Assembly (NCBI GenBank): GCA_947311265.1
Contig: CAMZKQ010000022.1
Coordinates: 1 to 33,677, forward strand
Source of the DNA: an uncultured Chlorobiota bacterium
Lineage (GTDB): Bacteria; Bacteroidota; Bacteroidia; Bacteroidales; JAADGE01
Direction: 5' to 3'
DNA: 33,677 nucleotides
Made by a program: the position numbers and the translations under genes. Below the pieces are notes generated by a model that was not told where the DNA came from, did no database searches, and worked only from the letters and a program-made list of their open reading frames with translations. Positions 8,110 to 17,402 of this stretch are shown one piece after another; positions within the stretch are counted from its first letter, which is position 1; each line of letters opens with the position of its first letter.

Positions 8110-11100
8110 TTATTTTTGTGCATTAAATTTTAATGTAAAGGGTATTTTTCGCTTTTCAGCCGTGCCGCCTTCGGGGGTGTAGTAGCCAACGGGCGATACA
8201 CTTATTACTTCTTTTTTTATGGCTAATGTTTTTGTGTTGATGTACCATTTCTCGGTAAAAATTAATGATTTCACTTCCTGCGGAATTAAGTAATCGTGCT
8301 GCTCTGAGCCTTGTGGGTAGCCACTGAACTCGTCGGCAATATAGGTTCTGGTGATACAATTTTTCTTTATTTGCACTGTATCTATTGGGTTGCCTGTGGA
8401 GTAATCGTAGCATTTTGCTTTGCCCGAAAATGCCCTTGTAAATAGTTGCTCGCTAAATTTTTTAGTATGGGCTTCGTTCCAAAAAAGGGGGTCAAAATCT
8501 TCGATATGTGGTGTATTCATATTTCGGTCTTCGTCGTAGGTGGTGTAGCCTATTTCGTAACTAATTGTTTTTAGATATTTCATTTTCGATTTATCTTGCT
8601 TTTTGGGTTGGATAATATAGCCTACTAGTTTGTATTTCCTGCTCTGCAAATCATCTTCGTTATCGTAGCTAATAAATGGGGAGTAGGCAAAAACATCTTT
8701 TTGTAGGGAGAATTTATTTTCGTCGAACGCCCAATTTTCATAACACTTAACACCCTCTATTTTAGGGTGGCTATAGTTCATCTTTCGTTCTTGGCTTGGT
8801 AGGGCACTGTAGTTTAAGGGCGAAAAAGCGGAATGGCTTTCAAAATCGTCCATTTGGAAGAGGGGTAAATTAGATGTATTGTGTGCGTTGTTATATAAAT
8901 TTTCAAAAGAAATATTACTTTCTCCTTCTACTTTAAACTCAAATTCTGGGAAATAGGAAGGTGAGTTTTTTGTTTTTTGTAGTGTTGTATTAAAAGGGGT
9001 TATTATTTCGGTCTGTGCGTAGCTTTTTTCATCTTTTTTATTAAGAAAAACAGTAAATAGAATTTTCTTTTTTATGGACTCGTCACTGTACGGTTCAACA
9101 TAATAGCGTACTGGCGATAGGGCAACTACCTCCTTATGAATCCGCATGGTATTTTTATCGATATACCAGTTTTCGTGGAAAATTACGGCTTGTATTTCGG
9201 CAATATTGTAGGGGTTTAGTGCTGTATGTTCAATAATATTACCTTGGTCATCGAATTCAAATTCGTCATCATAATATCCAATTATTTCGGCACTTTCGCC
9301 GAGTCGCTTGCGGGCTTCTTTTGTTGAAATTGCTTGCCCTGTTGTAAAATCATAGGCTTTTTTCTTGCCGGTAAGTACTGCATCGACTATCATTTTTTTG
9401 AATCGTTTTTGCGTTTGGTCTGTCCAAAGTGGTGCATTTCTTTGTTCGCCCGAAAGTGTTGCTTTTTCATTGTTTAACTGAAATTCGTATTTTATTTTTT
9501 TGAAGAGTTGCATTTTTTTCAGGGCTTTTTTCTTTGCCCTTTTGTTTTTGTAATCGTCGGATACAATTGTAAATGCTGGTGTTATAAAATGTGTAGCTTC
9601 GTCAAACATATCTTCTATACGCACTGGCGAATAGGCTTTTACTGTTTTTTGCATTGTAAATTTATATTCATCAAAATTCCATTTTTCCCAAAACTTAATG
9701 GCTTGTATTTCATTTTTATCTACCGAGAAGTTTTCTATTTGCACCAGCTCTTCAAAAGTATCTGGGTCGTATAGCGTGGTTTTATGCAGGTCTCCACCAA
9801 GGTTGTGTTCGGCGGTTTTAAAAGTTATTTTTTTTTGTTTTCGATGCTTGGGCAAGTAAGGTTTGTAGTTTGGGCTGTAAAGTAGTCCTCCTTTTTTGCT
9901 ATTCATTTTTTTTACAATTAACTTTTGAATATCAATATCATTAAGGCTTTGCGAGCTGTAGTATTTTGCCTTTCCTGCTGTTGGAGTATAACTATAGTAA
10001 TCTTCTTTACTGAACTTACTGTTCCAAATAAAATCATTGATAATGATTTCTGTGTTTAGCTTTGCGGTTTGCTTTGCATGTTTTTTTATTTTTTTTTCTT
10101 GAAGTTTTGAAATATAGTTTATAATTTCTGTATTTCCTCCTATAACTGCACTGTGCAAAGGGTTTTCTCCATTTTCATCTTCTGCAAATAGGTCTGCTTT
10201 TTTTTCGATTAGTAATTTTACGGCATCAAATGCCTTTGGGTTTTCTGCCACTATGTGTAGTGGCGTTTTGTCTTCGTAGCTTACATTACTAATGTCAGTT
10301 GTATTTACTAATATATTATTGAGCATAGTATAGGAGGATTTTTGCTTTGCTATGGCTATTAGCATTTCGCCATCTTTTTTTTCATTGCCTATTGGGCTTA
10401 GTTGTAATCCTTTTTTAAGGTAAAAATCTAAGGCTTTAAAGTTGTTGTTGGCCAAGGCCATATCTGCCAAATTTTTGTTGTCCTCATTAGTGTAGTTAAT
10501 ATCTGCCCCAGCAGATAGTAAAATTTCTAGAATTTTAATTTTTTGCTTTGTAATTGTAGCTATAGCAATAGGCGTATAATTATTGTTATTTTTGATATTT
10601 ACAGTTTGTGGCGAAAGCAGCAATTCACAACGTTCTGCTGAGATGGGCTTATGTAGGGCATAAAGCAAAGGCGTTTCGCCATTGCTATCCTTGCTGTGTA
10701 GGTCTGCCCCATTGGCAATTAGCTGTTCTAAAATTGCATTGCCCCCAGAGACTGAGGCAGAAGCATGGAGCAAGCTTTTTTTATCTTTTTTAGTTTCAAC
10801 TTTATAGTTTTGCGGATACTCCATTAGTAATTTTGCAATATCAAATGCTTGTGTTTTTATGGCTTTGTAAAGTGGTGTTTCGCCTTTGTTATTGGCTTCT
10901 GTTACCGAAACGCCAGCCTGAAGAATTAACTTTACATTGTTGGTGTTGGCACTGTATCTACTAATGGCATAGAAAAGAGCAGTTTCTCCGAGTTTATTTT
11001 TTGCATTTTTATTTTTGACTAAGCTAAGTAGTGCTGCTAATGATTTATCAGATTTATAGCTAATGGCATAATGCAGGCAGCTATTTTTTCCTAGCCCTTT

Positions 11101-12246
11101 GTTTAATACCGCTCCTTTACTTGCCAAAAAGGTAATGATTTCTGCCGGGGAATTGTTCTCGATGGCATACATCATGGGGGTTACTTTATCTGAAGAAAAT
11201 TGGTTTATATCTGCTCCTTTTTCTATAAGGTAGTTTATGATTTTAGGGTTTAATTTCTTTTTTATGTTGTAATAATTCCAGCCACAGGCACTATGGATTG
11301 GGTATATTCCATAAGGGTTTGTGGCATTTACTTTTGCCCCGCTTTCGACCATTAATTTTACTAGCTCCAACTTGCCAGACTCAATGGCCACGTTCAAAGG
11401 GCGAGATAAATCTATGCCCGTGTCCTTACTTCGTTTTCGGAGTAATTTAGCTAACCTAGGGTTATTATTTTCAAGGCTAACGTCCAAGGCACGCAGGTAG
11501 CTGGTATTAATATCTGCCCCAGAGTTGAGCAGAAATTCGGTAAATTTATACGCCCCCTTGTGGCGAGATGATGTATAATAAATTAGTGTAAATCCCTGTT
11601 TATCAGGCTTATTTATGTCTTTAAGATTGTTTTTTACTGCCTTCTTAAAATCTTCAAAATTACCAAATTCGGCTAAAAACTGGGGCGTATAAACTTTGTC
11701 TTTGAAGATACTTGCAATGGCTTTATTGCCATCAGCAATTTGCTTTTCGTATGGGGTTTGTCCCTTATTATTTTTAATTTTAAAATCTGCATTTCTGTAG
11801 GCAAGCAACATCGCTAATTTTCCTGCATACCGCCCATTTAGCAAGTGTGCGGCTGTGTTTCCGTTGTTATCTGCGAGGTTAATATCCGTACCTGCCGAGA
11901 TTAAATAGTCGGCAATAAATTCTTTGGAATAGTGGTAATAGGGGTCTTCAATAACTCTGTGTAAGGCTACTTTTCCATTGCCCGATTTTTTATTTGGATT
12001 AGCCTTATTATTGATAAGAAGTTTTATAATGTCGGTATTTCGGGCATGCTCGGTGGCTACATATAATAATGTTTCGCCATTTTTATTCAAAATATTAGCA
12101 GGTACACCACTTTCTATAATTTGCTGGGCAATATATAGCTGCGAATGCCTTACCGCCTCAAAAAGGCTGTCTTCTTTTTCAGGATTTTGCCCATTTGCCA
12201 AAAAAAAGAACAAAATTAAGTTAATCGTTAAAAGTATATTTTTCAT
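8110..12246 (-). CDS. Secreted ankyrin-repeat protein with C-terminal array of GldN/PorN-like motifs
   Basis: Track ORF 8110-12282; likely start is the internal Met at 12246 (signal peptide MKNILLTINLILFFFLANGQ). About 19 ankyrin-like units counted by eye (e.g. NGETPLLYALHKPISAERCELLL). C-terminal half has four EkWxxDxxxxxxxKxVxaxSPV motifs. Confidence 0.88.
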   Translation of the reverse strand: MKNILLTINLILFFFLANGQNPEKEDSLFEAVRHSQLYIAQQIIESGVPANILNKNGETLLYVATEHARNTDIIKLLINNKANPNKKSGNGKVALHRVIEDPYYHYSKEFIADYLISAGTDINLADNNGNTAAHLLNGRYAGKLAMLLAYRNADFKIKNNKGQTPYEKQIADGNKAIASIFKDKVYTPQFLAEFGNFEDFKKAVKNNLKDINKPDKQGFTLIYYTSSRHKGAYKFTEFLLNSGADINTSYLRALDVSLENNNPRLAKLLRKRSKDTGIDLSRPLNVAIESGKLELVKLMVESGAKVNATNPYGIYPIHSACGWNYYNIKKKLNPKIINYLIEKGADINQFSSDKVTPMMYAIENNSPAEIITFLASKGAVLNKGLGKNSCLHYAISYKSDKSLAALLSLVKNKNAKNKLGETALFYAISRYSANTNNVKLILQAGVSVTEANNKGETPLYKAIKTQAFDIAKLLMEYPQNYKVETKKDKKSLLHASASVSGGNAILEQLIANGADLHSKDSNGETPLLYALHKPISAERCELLLSPQTVNIKNNNNYTPIAIATITKQKIKILEILLSAGADINYTNEDNKNLADMALANNNFKALDFYLKKGLQLSPIGNEKKDGEMLIAIAKQKSSYTMLNNILVNTTDISNVSYEDKTPLHIVAENPKAFDAVKLLIEKKADLFAEDENGENPLHSAVIGGNTEIINYISKLQEKKIKKHAKQTAKLNTEIIINDFIWNSKFSKEDYYSYTPTAGKAKYYSSQSLNDIDIQKLIVKKMNSKKGGLLYSPNYKPYLPKHRKQKKITFKTAEHNLGGDLHKTTLYDPDTFEELVQIENFSVDKNEIQAIKFWEKWNFDEYKFTMQKTVKAYSPVRIEDMFDEATHFITPAFTIVSDDYKNKRAKKKALKKMQLFKKIKYEFQLNNEKATLSGEQRNAPLWTDQTQKRFKKMIVDAVLTGKKKAYDFTTGQAISTKEARKRLGESAEIIGYYDDEFEFDDQGNIIEHTALNPYNIAEIQAVIFHENWYIDKNTMRIHKEVVALSPVRYYVEPYSDESIKKKILFTVFLNKKDEKSYAQTEIITPFNTTLQKTKNSPSYFPEFEFKVEGESNISFENLYNNAHNTSNLPLFQMDDFESHSAFSPLNYSALPSQERKMNYSHPKIEGVKCYENWAFDENKFSLQKDVFAYSPFISYDNEDDLQSRKYKLVGYIIQPKKQDKSKMKYLKTISYEIGYTTYDEDRNMNTPHIEDFDPLFWNEAHTKKFSEQLFTRAFSGKAKCYDYSTGNPIDTVQIKKNCITRTYIADEFSGYPQGSEQHDYLIPQEVKSLIFTEKWYINTKTLAIKKEVISVSPVGYYTPEGGTAEKRKIPFTLKFNAQK
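8113..10085 (-). other. GldN/PorN-like repeat region within the ankyrin protein (approximate bounds)
   Basis: FWEKWNFDEYKFTMQKTVKAYSPVRI (~9616-9692), FHENWYIDKNTMRIHKEVVALSPVRYY (~9102-9180), CYENWAFDENKFSLQKDVFAYSPFI (~8671-8746), FTEKWYINTKTLAIKKEVISVSPVGYY (~8179-8259). Confidence 0.6.
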
Positions 12247-12472
12247 AGTCAAGTTTATCTTCAAATGCAATCTGTTTTCCATAATCCTTATAACACTGGT
12301 AATAAGAATATTACAAATCTTTTTAAATTTTCATTTAGGGGCTTATGTATTAAATCAAAAACCACGCCTTAAAGTTGCCATGTTAATAACTTTTTAAAAT
12401 TTCTTTTCGTAAAATAGGCTAAACTTTAATAAATTTAAAGTTCTCTTTTTTTAAATTTTTATTTCCGAAAAA

Positions 12473-12480
12473 TAAATTTG
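12473..12480 (+). promoter_or_regulatory. Bacteroidota-type -7 box (TAnnTTTG) upstream of TPR-SpoIIE gene
   Basis: Exact TAAATTTG, 133 bp before the probable ATG; no clear -33 element verified. Confidence 0.4.
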
Positions 12481-12612
12481 TATTGGCATAATTAACAGTT
12501 TGTAAAACTTTGTTTACTGCATGCTTGTTTTTTTTCGATTATTCATTTCTTTTTTCTAAAAAATATTTAGTTTATGTTAAAATATTTTTACTTTTACACA
12601 AAAGATAGCTCT

Positions 12613-14415
12613 ATGAAAAAAATTCAACTCACTTTATTAATCCTATTTTTAGGTATTTTTACAGCCTCGGCACAGCCGGGTTATATAAAAGCTCTTGAAA
12701 AATCTATAGAAACTGCAAACAATACCGAAAAGCTAGTTATTTTAGAAAAACTATCTGAATTTTATTTGGATTATGATATTACTATTGCCATAAAATATGC
12801 CGGTGTTGGGCTAAAAATATCAAAGAAAGAAAAAGCAGACGACAAAGTACAAGCTAGTTTTTACAATAAATTAGGGGCGGCTTACTATTACAACGGAAAA
12901 TATCGAAAATCATTAAGGTATTACGAAAAAGAATTATTTTTAATTCAGAAGGACGGCAAACCTAAGGAAACAATAAAGGCACTTTATAATATAGCCGTTT
13001 TGTATCAAAAATCTAAAAAATATAGAAAAGCAGCTAAGTACTTTGAACTCAGCTACGAAAAAGCACAAGAATTAAAGTCGAAAGACCTAATTATGCACAA
13101 CCTAAAAGCCCTCTATGAAGTGTACGAACAGTGGGGTAAAGATGGGAAATCTTTAAAATACCTACAAGCCTATATCGCCTTAAAAGACAAACAGTTTAAA
13201 AAAACAGAAACTAATGTAAGCATTCTTCGTAAAAAGTACAAAAAAGAAAAAGCACTTAGGCAAACTACTGAAAACCTATTAGATGTTACTGAAAGCAAGT
13301 TAAACGTATCTGAAAATGATAAAAAAGAACTGACCGAAGACACCTTAAGAAAAGCCAACAAAATAGAGCTACTTGCCCTAGAAAAGAAAATGGCAGAGAA
13401 ATTAGATGCACAAGAAGAGGCTATAAATAGTGCAAACGTAATGCTGCACAAAGCCCAATCGGACAGGAAAGCAATACAATTTTCGCTTTTAGGATTAGTT
13501 ACTTTTTTAGTACTGGCTGCTGGGGTTTGGTTATTTTACCTGTATCGCCAAAAGCGAAAAGCGAATGATATTTTGCTAATTCAAAAAGAGGAAATTGAAG
13601 AAAAAACAGTAGAACTTACTGCGGTAAATGTAGAGCTGGAAGAGAAAAACACACAAATTATTGATAGCATAAATTATGCTAGGCGTATCCAAGATTCTAT
13701 TCTGATTCCAGAAGATCAAATTAAACAGCATTTGCCCGAAACATTTATTTATTACCAACCAAAAGATATTGTAAGTGGGGATTTTTATTGGTTCTCCGAA
13801 GTGAACGGTAAATTTATATTAGCCGCAATAGATTGTACTGGGCATGGCGTTCCTGGGGCATTTATGTCCATGATTGGGAATACGCTTTTAAACGAAATTG
13901 TAAACGAAAAAAACATAACAAAGCCCGATGAAATCTTAGCCCATTTGCACGAAGGGGTAATGGTATCCTTGCAACAAAATACAGGTCGGTTTGAAGCCGA
14001 AGACGGCATGGATATGTCCTTATGCACGATTGATCCTAAGCTAAAACGCTTTCAGTTTGCAGGGGCAAAAAACCACCTTTACGTTATCCAAGGCGAACGC
14101 CTAAAGGTACTGAAAGCCAACCACCACTCCATTGGTGGTCGCCCTTTGCGGGACGACATTGAAGTTTCCTTTACTTCCTACGATTTTATGTATGACGATA
14201 ACACCTCAATTTACATGATGTCTGATGGCTATATGGATCAATTTGGCGGTTTGCAGGACACCAAATTTAACTCCAAACGCTTCAAGCAAATGTTACTCGA
14301 TAATTGCAAACTGCCTATGGCAGAACAAAAAGATATAATTAAAAAGCAGCTCAACGACTGGAAAGGCGATAAAGCTCAAATTGATGATATTTTAGTTTTG
14401 GGGGTCAAGCTCTAA
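12613..14415 (+). CDS. TPR-containing SpoIIE/PP2C-type serine phosphatase (RsbU-like), membrane anchored
   Basis: Track ORF starts 12574; the in-frame ATG at 12613 gives signal peptide MKKIQLTLLILFLGIFTASAQ. TPR units, TM helix FSLLGLVTFLVLAAGVWLFYLY, and SpoIIE motifs SGDFYW, AAIDCTGHGVPGAFMSMIG, YMMSDGYMDQFGG, DDILVLGVKL. Confidence 0.92.
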   Translation: MKKIQLTLLILFLGIFTASAQPGYIKALEKSIETANNTEKLVILEKLSEFYLDYDITIAIKYAGVGLKISKKEKADDKVQASFYNKLGAAYYYNGKYRKSLRYYEKELFLIQKDGKPKETIKALYNIAVLYQKSKKYRKAAKYFELSYEKAQELKSKDLIMHNLKALYEVYEQWGKDGKSLKYLQAYIALKDKQFKKTETNVSILRKKYKKEKALRQTTENLLDVTESKLNVSENDKKELTEDTLRKANKIELLALEKKMAEKLDAQEEAINSANVMLHKAQSDRKAIQFSLLGLVTFLVLAAGVWLFYLYRQKRKANDILLIQKEEIEEKTVELTAVNVELEEKNTQIIDSINYARRIQDSILIPEDQIKQHLPETFIYYQPKDIVSGDFYWFSEVNGKFILAAIDCTGHGVPGAFMSMIGNTLLNEIVNEKNITKPDEILAHLHEGVMVSLQQNTGRFEAEDGMDMSLCTIDPKLKRFQFAGAKNHLYVIQGERLKVLKANHHSIGGRPLRDDIEVSFTSYDFMYDDNTSIYMMSDGYMDQFGGLQDTKFNSKRFKQMLLDNCKLPMAEQKDIIKKQLNDWKGDKAQIDDILVLGVKL

Positions 14416-14448
14416 AAGCTGAAAATAAAAATGATAAAATCATTGGCT

Positions 14449-15075
14449 TTACTTAAAGAAATTTTCATTTAGCCAAGTTCTGCTTTGTTTTTGTTCGGCA
14501 TTTTCCACACTATCCTCCTTCTTAGTTTCCTCCATATCATAATTTCCATAAAGCATATTGTGCATTTCCTTTAGGATAAAAAGCAACCTAGGGCCCCAGA
14601 TGTGCTGGAAATTTTGGAGGCACTCCCAAAGCCCTTCGTTGATGGCCTCCAAGTTGGCAAACTCATAAAGTTGCACAAAATCTTTACAATCTTGGTAAAT
14701 ATCGGCAAAGCATTCCGATAGGCTCACGCTCACGGCTTCCTCTTGATTTAAAGGCTCGTAGAGTTCCGAAAAAATTTCTTTTTCACCCAGTTTTTCTGAA
14801 ACAGTAGCCTTTACAAAAAGCCAATCTTCCTCGCTTACAAATTTTTCGGTACCCTCCTCGCTAATATTTTGTGGTTCTTGCAAAGTTAAAGCTTTAAGGT
14901 ACAGTAAGCTAAGCAAACTTTGAGCGTTTTGAATAAAATCTTTCCTAAGCTGCTGGCTTGTATTTTCGACCAATGTGCAGTACTCATTAGCTACTGCTAC
15001 AAACTCAATGGTTTGTTTTGAGTATATTAAATCTCTTAGTTCGCCCATATTTTTTACTGTTTTTATTCTTGGCAA
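14449..15075 (-). CDS. DUF5063-like domain protein
   Basis: 208 aa. VAVANEYCTLVENTSQ..., SLSECFADIYQDCKDFVQLYEF..., HIWGPRLLFILKEMHNMLYG match my recollection of DUF5063. Confidence 0.65.
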   Translation of the reverse strand: MPRIKTVKNMGELRDLIYSKQTIEFVAVANEYCTLVENTSQQLRKDFIQNAQSLLSLLYLKALTLQEPQNISEEGTEKFVSEEDWLFVKATVSEKLGEKEIFSELYEPLNQEEAVSVSLSECFADIYQDCKDFVQLYEFANLEAINEGLWECLQNFQHIWGPRLLFILKEMHNMLYGNYDMEETKKEDSVENAEQKQSRTWLNENFFK

Positions 15076-15195
15076 AAGTATTTAAAATCTTCAAAACAGG
15101 CAAGAATAAAATCATCACCCCAAACTTGAGACAAAATGCGTAAACGCTAGTTTAGCTTTGTATTTGTAAAAAAGCTAACGGCTGTGCTAAAAGCA

Positions 15196-16119
15196 TTAAT
15201 TTACCTTAAAAGTGGTATCGCCATTATCAAAGAAATTGATTATCTGCGAAACGGCTGCGACACCAGCATTAATATTTGCCTCGGCAGTTTGTGCCCCCAT
15301 TTTTTTAGGGGTAAAGAATACTCTATCAGGAAATTCTTGTTCAAATTTTGCCCGATTAGCTGGGGCAATATCCGAGATGTAAATAAAATCATCTCTTTCA
15401 TTCATTAACTTTAACAACTCCTCCTCGTTTATCACTTCCTTTCTTGCCGTATTTACAAGCACCGCATTTTCGGGCATTTGCGAAAGCAACTCATAATCAA
15501 TGGACTTTACAGTATCTATATTGGCAGGTATATTTAGCGAAATATATTGGCACGAGTGATATAAATCTTCTGCCGAATCCATTGCTTTTACGTTATCCAT
15601 TTCAATTTTTTCTTGTGGGACAAAAGCATCAAAAGCACGCACATCCGTATCAAAACCTTGAGCAATTCGAGCTACATTTCGCCCCACATTGCCATAGGCA
15701 TGTATGCCTAGTTTCTTACCTTTCAGTTCAATGCCTGCTTTAGCACTAAATTTGTTGCGTGCCATATAGCACATCATACCAAAGGCCAGTTCGGCAACCG
15801 CATTAGAGTTTTGCCCAGGCGTATTCATGGCCACAATGCCACAATCTGTGGCTACTTTACAATCAATATTATCGTAACCAGCACCTGCCCGCACAACAAT
15901 TTTCAGTTTGCCTTTTACAGCTTCAAGCACTTCTTTATCCGCCTTATCGCTACGGATTATCATGCCATCTGCAGCTTTTGCAGCATCAATTAGCTGTTGC
16001 TTATCGGTATAATTTTCGAGTAATGTAAATTGAAAATCAGACTCTTCGGCAAGCTCTTGCATCTTAATTATTGCTGCCGGAGCAAATGGTTTTTCTGTTG
16101 CAACCAGAATATTTTTCAT
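15196..16119 (-). CDS. serA: D-3-phosphoglycerate dehydrogenase (short form)
   Basis: 307 aa 2-hydroxyacid dehydrogenase: VVRAGAGYDNID, NTPGQNSNAVAELAFGMM, GKKLGIHAYGNVGRNVARIA; adjacent to serC. Confidence 0.88.
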   Translation of the reverse strand: MKNILVATEKPFAPAAIIKMQELAEESDFQFTLLENYTDKQQLIDAAKAADGMIIRSDKADKEVLEAVKGKLKIVVRAGAGYDNIDCKVATDCGIVAMNTPGQNSNAVAELAFGMMCYMARNKFSAKAGIELKGKKLGIHAYGNVGRNVARIAQGFDTDVRAFDAFVPQEKIEMDNVKAMDSAEDLYHSCQYISLNIPANIDTVKSIDYELLSQMPENAVLVNTARKEVINEEELLKLMNERDDFIYISDIAPANRAKFEQEFPDRVFFTPKKMGAQTAEANINAGVAAVSQIINFFDNGDTTFKVN

Positions 16120-16176
16120 TAGCGTAATGTTTTGGGGTTAAGTTATTTTTTTATAAAGATTATTTGCACATAAATT

Positions 16177-17238
16177 TTAGCTATTTTTCTTTTCAAACTC
16201 TTGCATTGTGGCAATAAGTGCTTCCACACTTTCTTTGGATAGTGCATTGTAAGTCGAAGCTCGGAAGCCTCCTACCGAACGGTGGCCTTTAATCCCCACC
16301 ATTTGTTGTGCGGTGGCAAAAGCTAAAAAGTCTGCCTCTAAGTCTTTATATTGCTCTTCCATTACAAAACAAATATTCATTAGCGAGCGGTCTTCTTTGG
16401 CTACTGTGCCTTTAAAGAGTGGGTTACGGTCAATCTCGGCATAAAGCAAATTGGCTTTTTCTGTATTCAACTTGTACATCGCCGCTACACCGCCGTTGGT
16501 TTTAATCCATTTTAGAGTTTGCAAGGCCGTAAAAATAGGAATTACAGGTGGCGTATTGAACATTGAGTTTTTAGTTACAAATGTTCTATAGTCCAGCATC
16601 GTTGGGATTTTATGGTCCACTTGCCCTAAAACTTCGTCTTTAACAATAACAAAAGTAAGCCCAGCTGGTGCAAGGTTTTTTTGAGCACCACCATATATAA
16701 TGGCATATTTAGAAATATCAATAGGGCGGCTAAATATATCGGAAGACATATCCGCCACTAGCGGCACACCAAAGTCCATATCTTCATGGTACTCAGTACC
16801 ATATATCGTATTATTTGTGGTGATATGCACATAATCGGTATCCTTATGTACCTCTATACCTTTGGGCAAAGAGAAAAAATCTGGATTTTTAATTTCGACC
16901 ACATCGCCAAATAATTTTGCTTCTTTTAGTGCCTTTGCTGACCAAGTGCCAGTGTTTACATATACTGCCCTTTTCTTCATTAAATTAAATGGCACTAGTG
17001 CAAACTGCGTGCTTGCCCCACCGCCCATAAAAAGTACAGAATATCCTTGGGGGATATTCAAAAGCTCTTTAAATAGAGCAATTGCTTCGTTAATAACGGC
17101 ATCAAATTCTTTGGAACGGTGCGACACCGAGGCCAAAGAAAGCCCTGTTCCAGAAAAATCTTTTAACGCCTCAATAGTTGCATCAATTGCCTCTTGAGGA
17201 AGAATTGAAGGGCCTGCATAAAAATTATGTTTTTTCAT
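16177..17238 (-). CDS. serC: Phosphoserine aminotransferase
   Basis: 353 aa. [53 protein letters not shown] (PLP lysine), [31 protein letters not shown]. Confidence 0.97.
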   Translation of the reverse strand: MKKHNFYAGPSILPQEAIDATIEALKDFSGTGLSLASVSHRSKEFDAVINEAIALFKELLNIPQGYSVLFMGGGASTQFALVPFNLMKKRAVYVNTGTWSAKALKEAKLFGDVVEIKNPDFFSLPKGIEVHKDTDYVHITTNNTIYGTEYHEDMDFGVPLVADMSSDIFSRPIDISKYAIIYGGAQKNLAPAGLTFVIVKDEVLGQVDHKIPTMLDYRTFVTKNSMFNTPPVIPIFTALQTLKWIKTNGGVAAMYKLNTEKANLLYAEIDRNPLFKGTVAKEDRSLMNICFVMEEQYKDLEADFLAFATAQQMVGIKGHRSVGGFRASTYNALSKESVEALIATMQEFEKKNS

Positions 17239-17402
17239 TTTGATAAATTTAAAGGTCTTTGTTTTGATTTAAGAAGTAATTATCAATTAGGTGCAAAAGT
17301 GCAAAAAAAAACTTAGTTTAATATGTTTTCTAACTGCTTTTATTGTTTTTTTTATCTTTCTTTAATTTTGTGCCAAGCCTGTTCTAAGTGGGGCAAAAAG
17401 TG

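Noticed and set aside
11978-12397. 139-aa plus ORF overlapping the start of the ankyrin gene
   Set aside because: Phe/Ile-rich translation, antisense to the signal peptide and first ankyrin repeats.
14430-14444. AATGAT-AAA-ATCATT hairpin between convergent genes
   Set aside because: Short AT-rich stem and no T-run; too weak to call a terminator.
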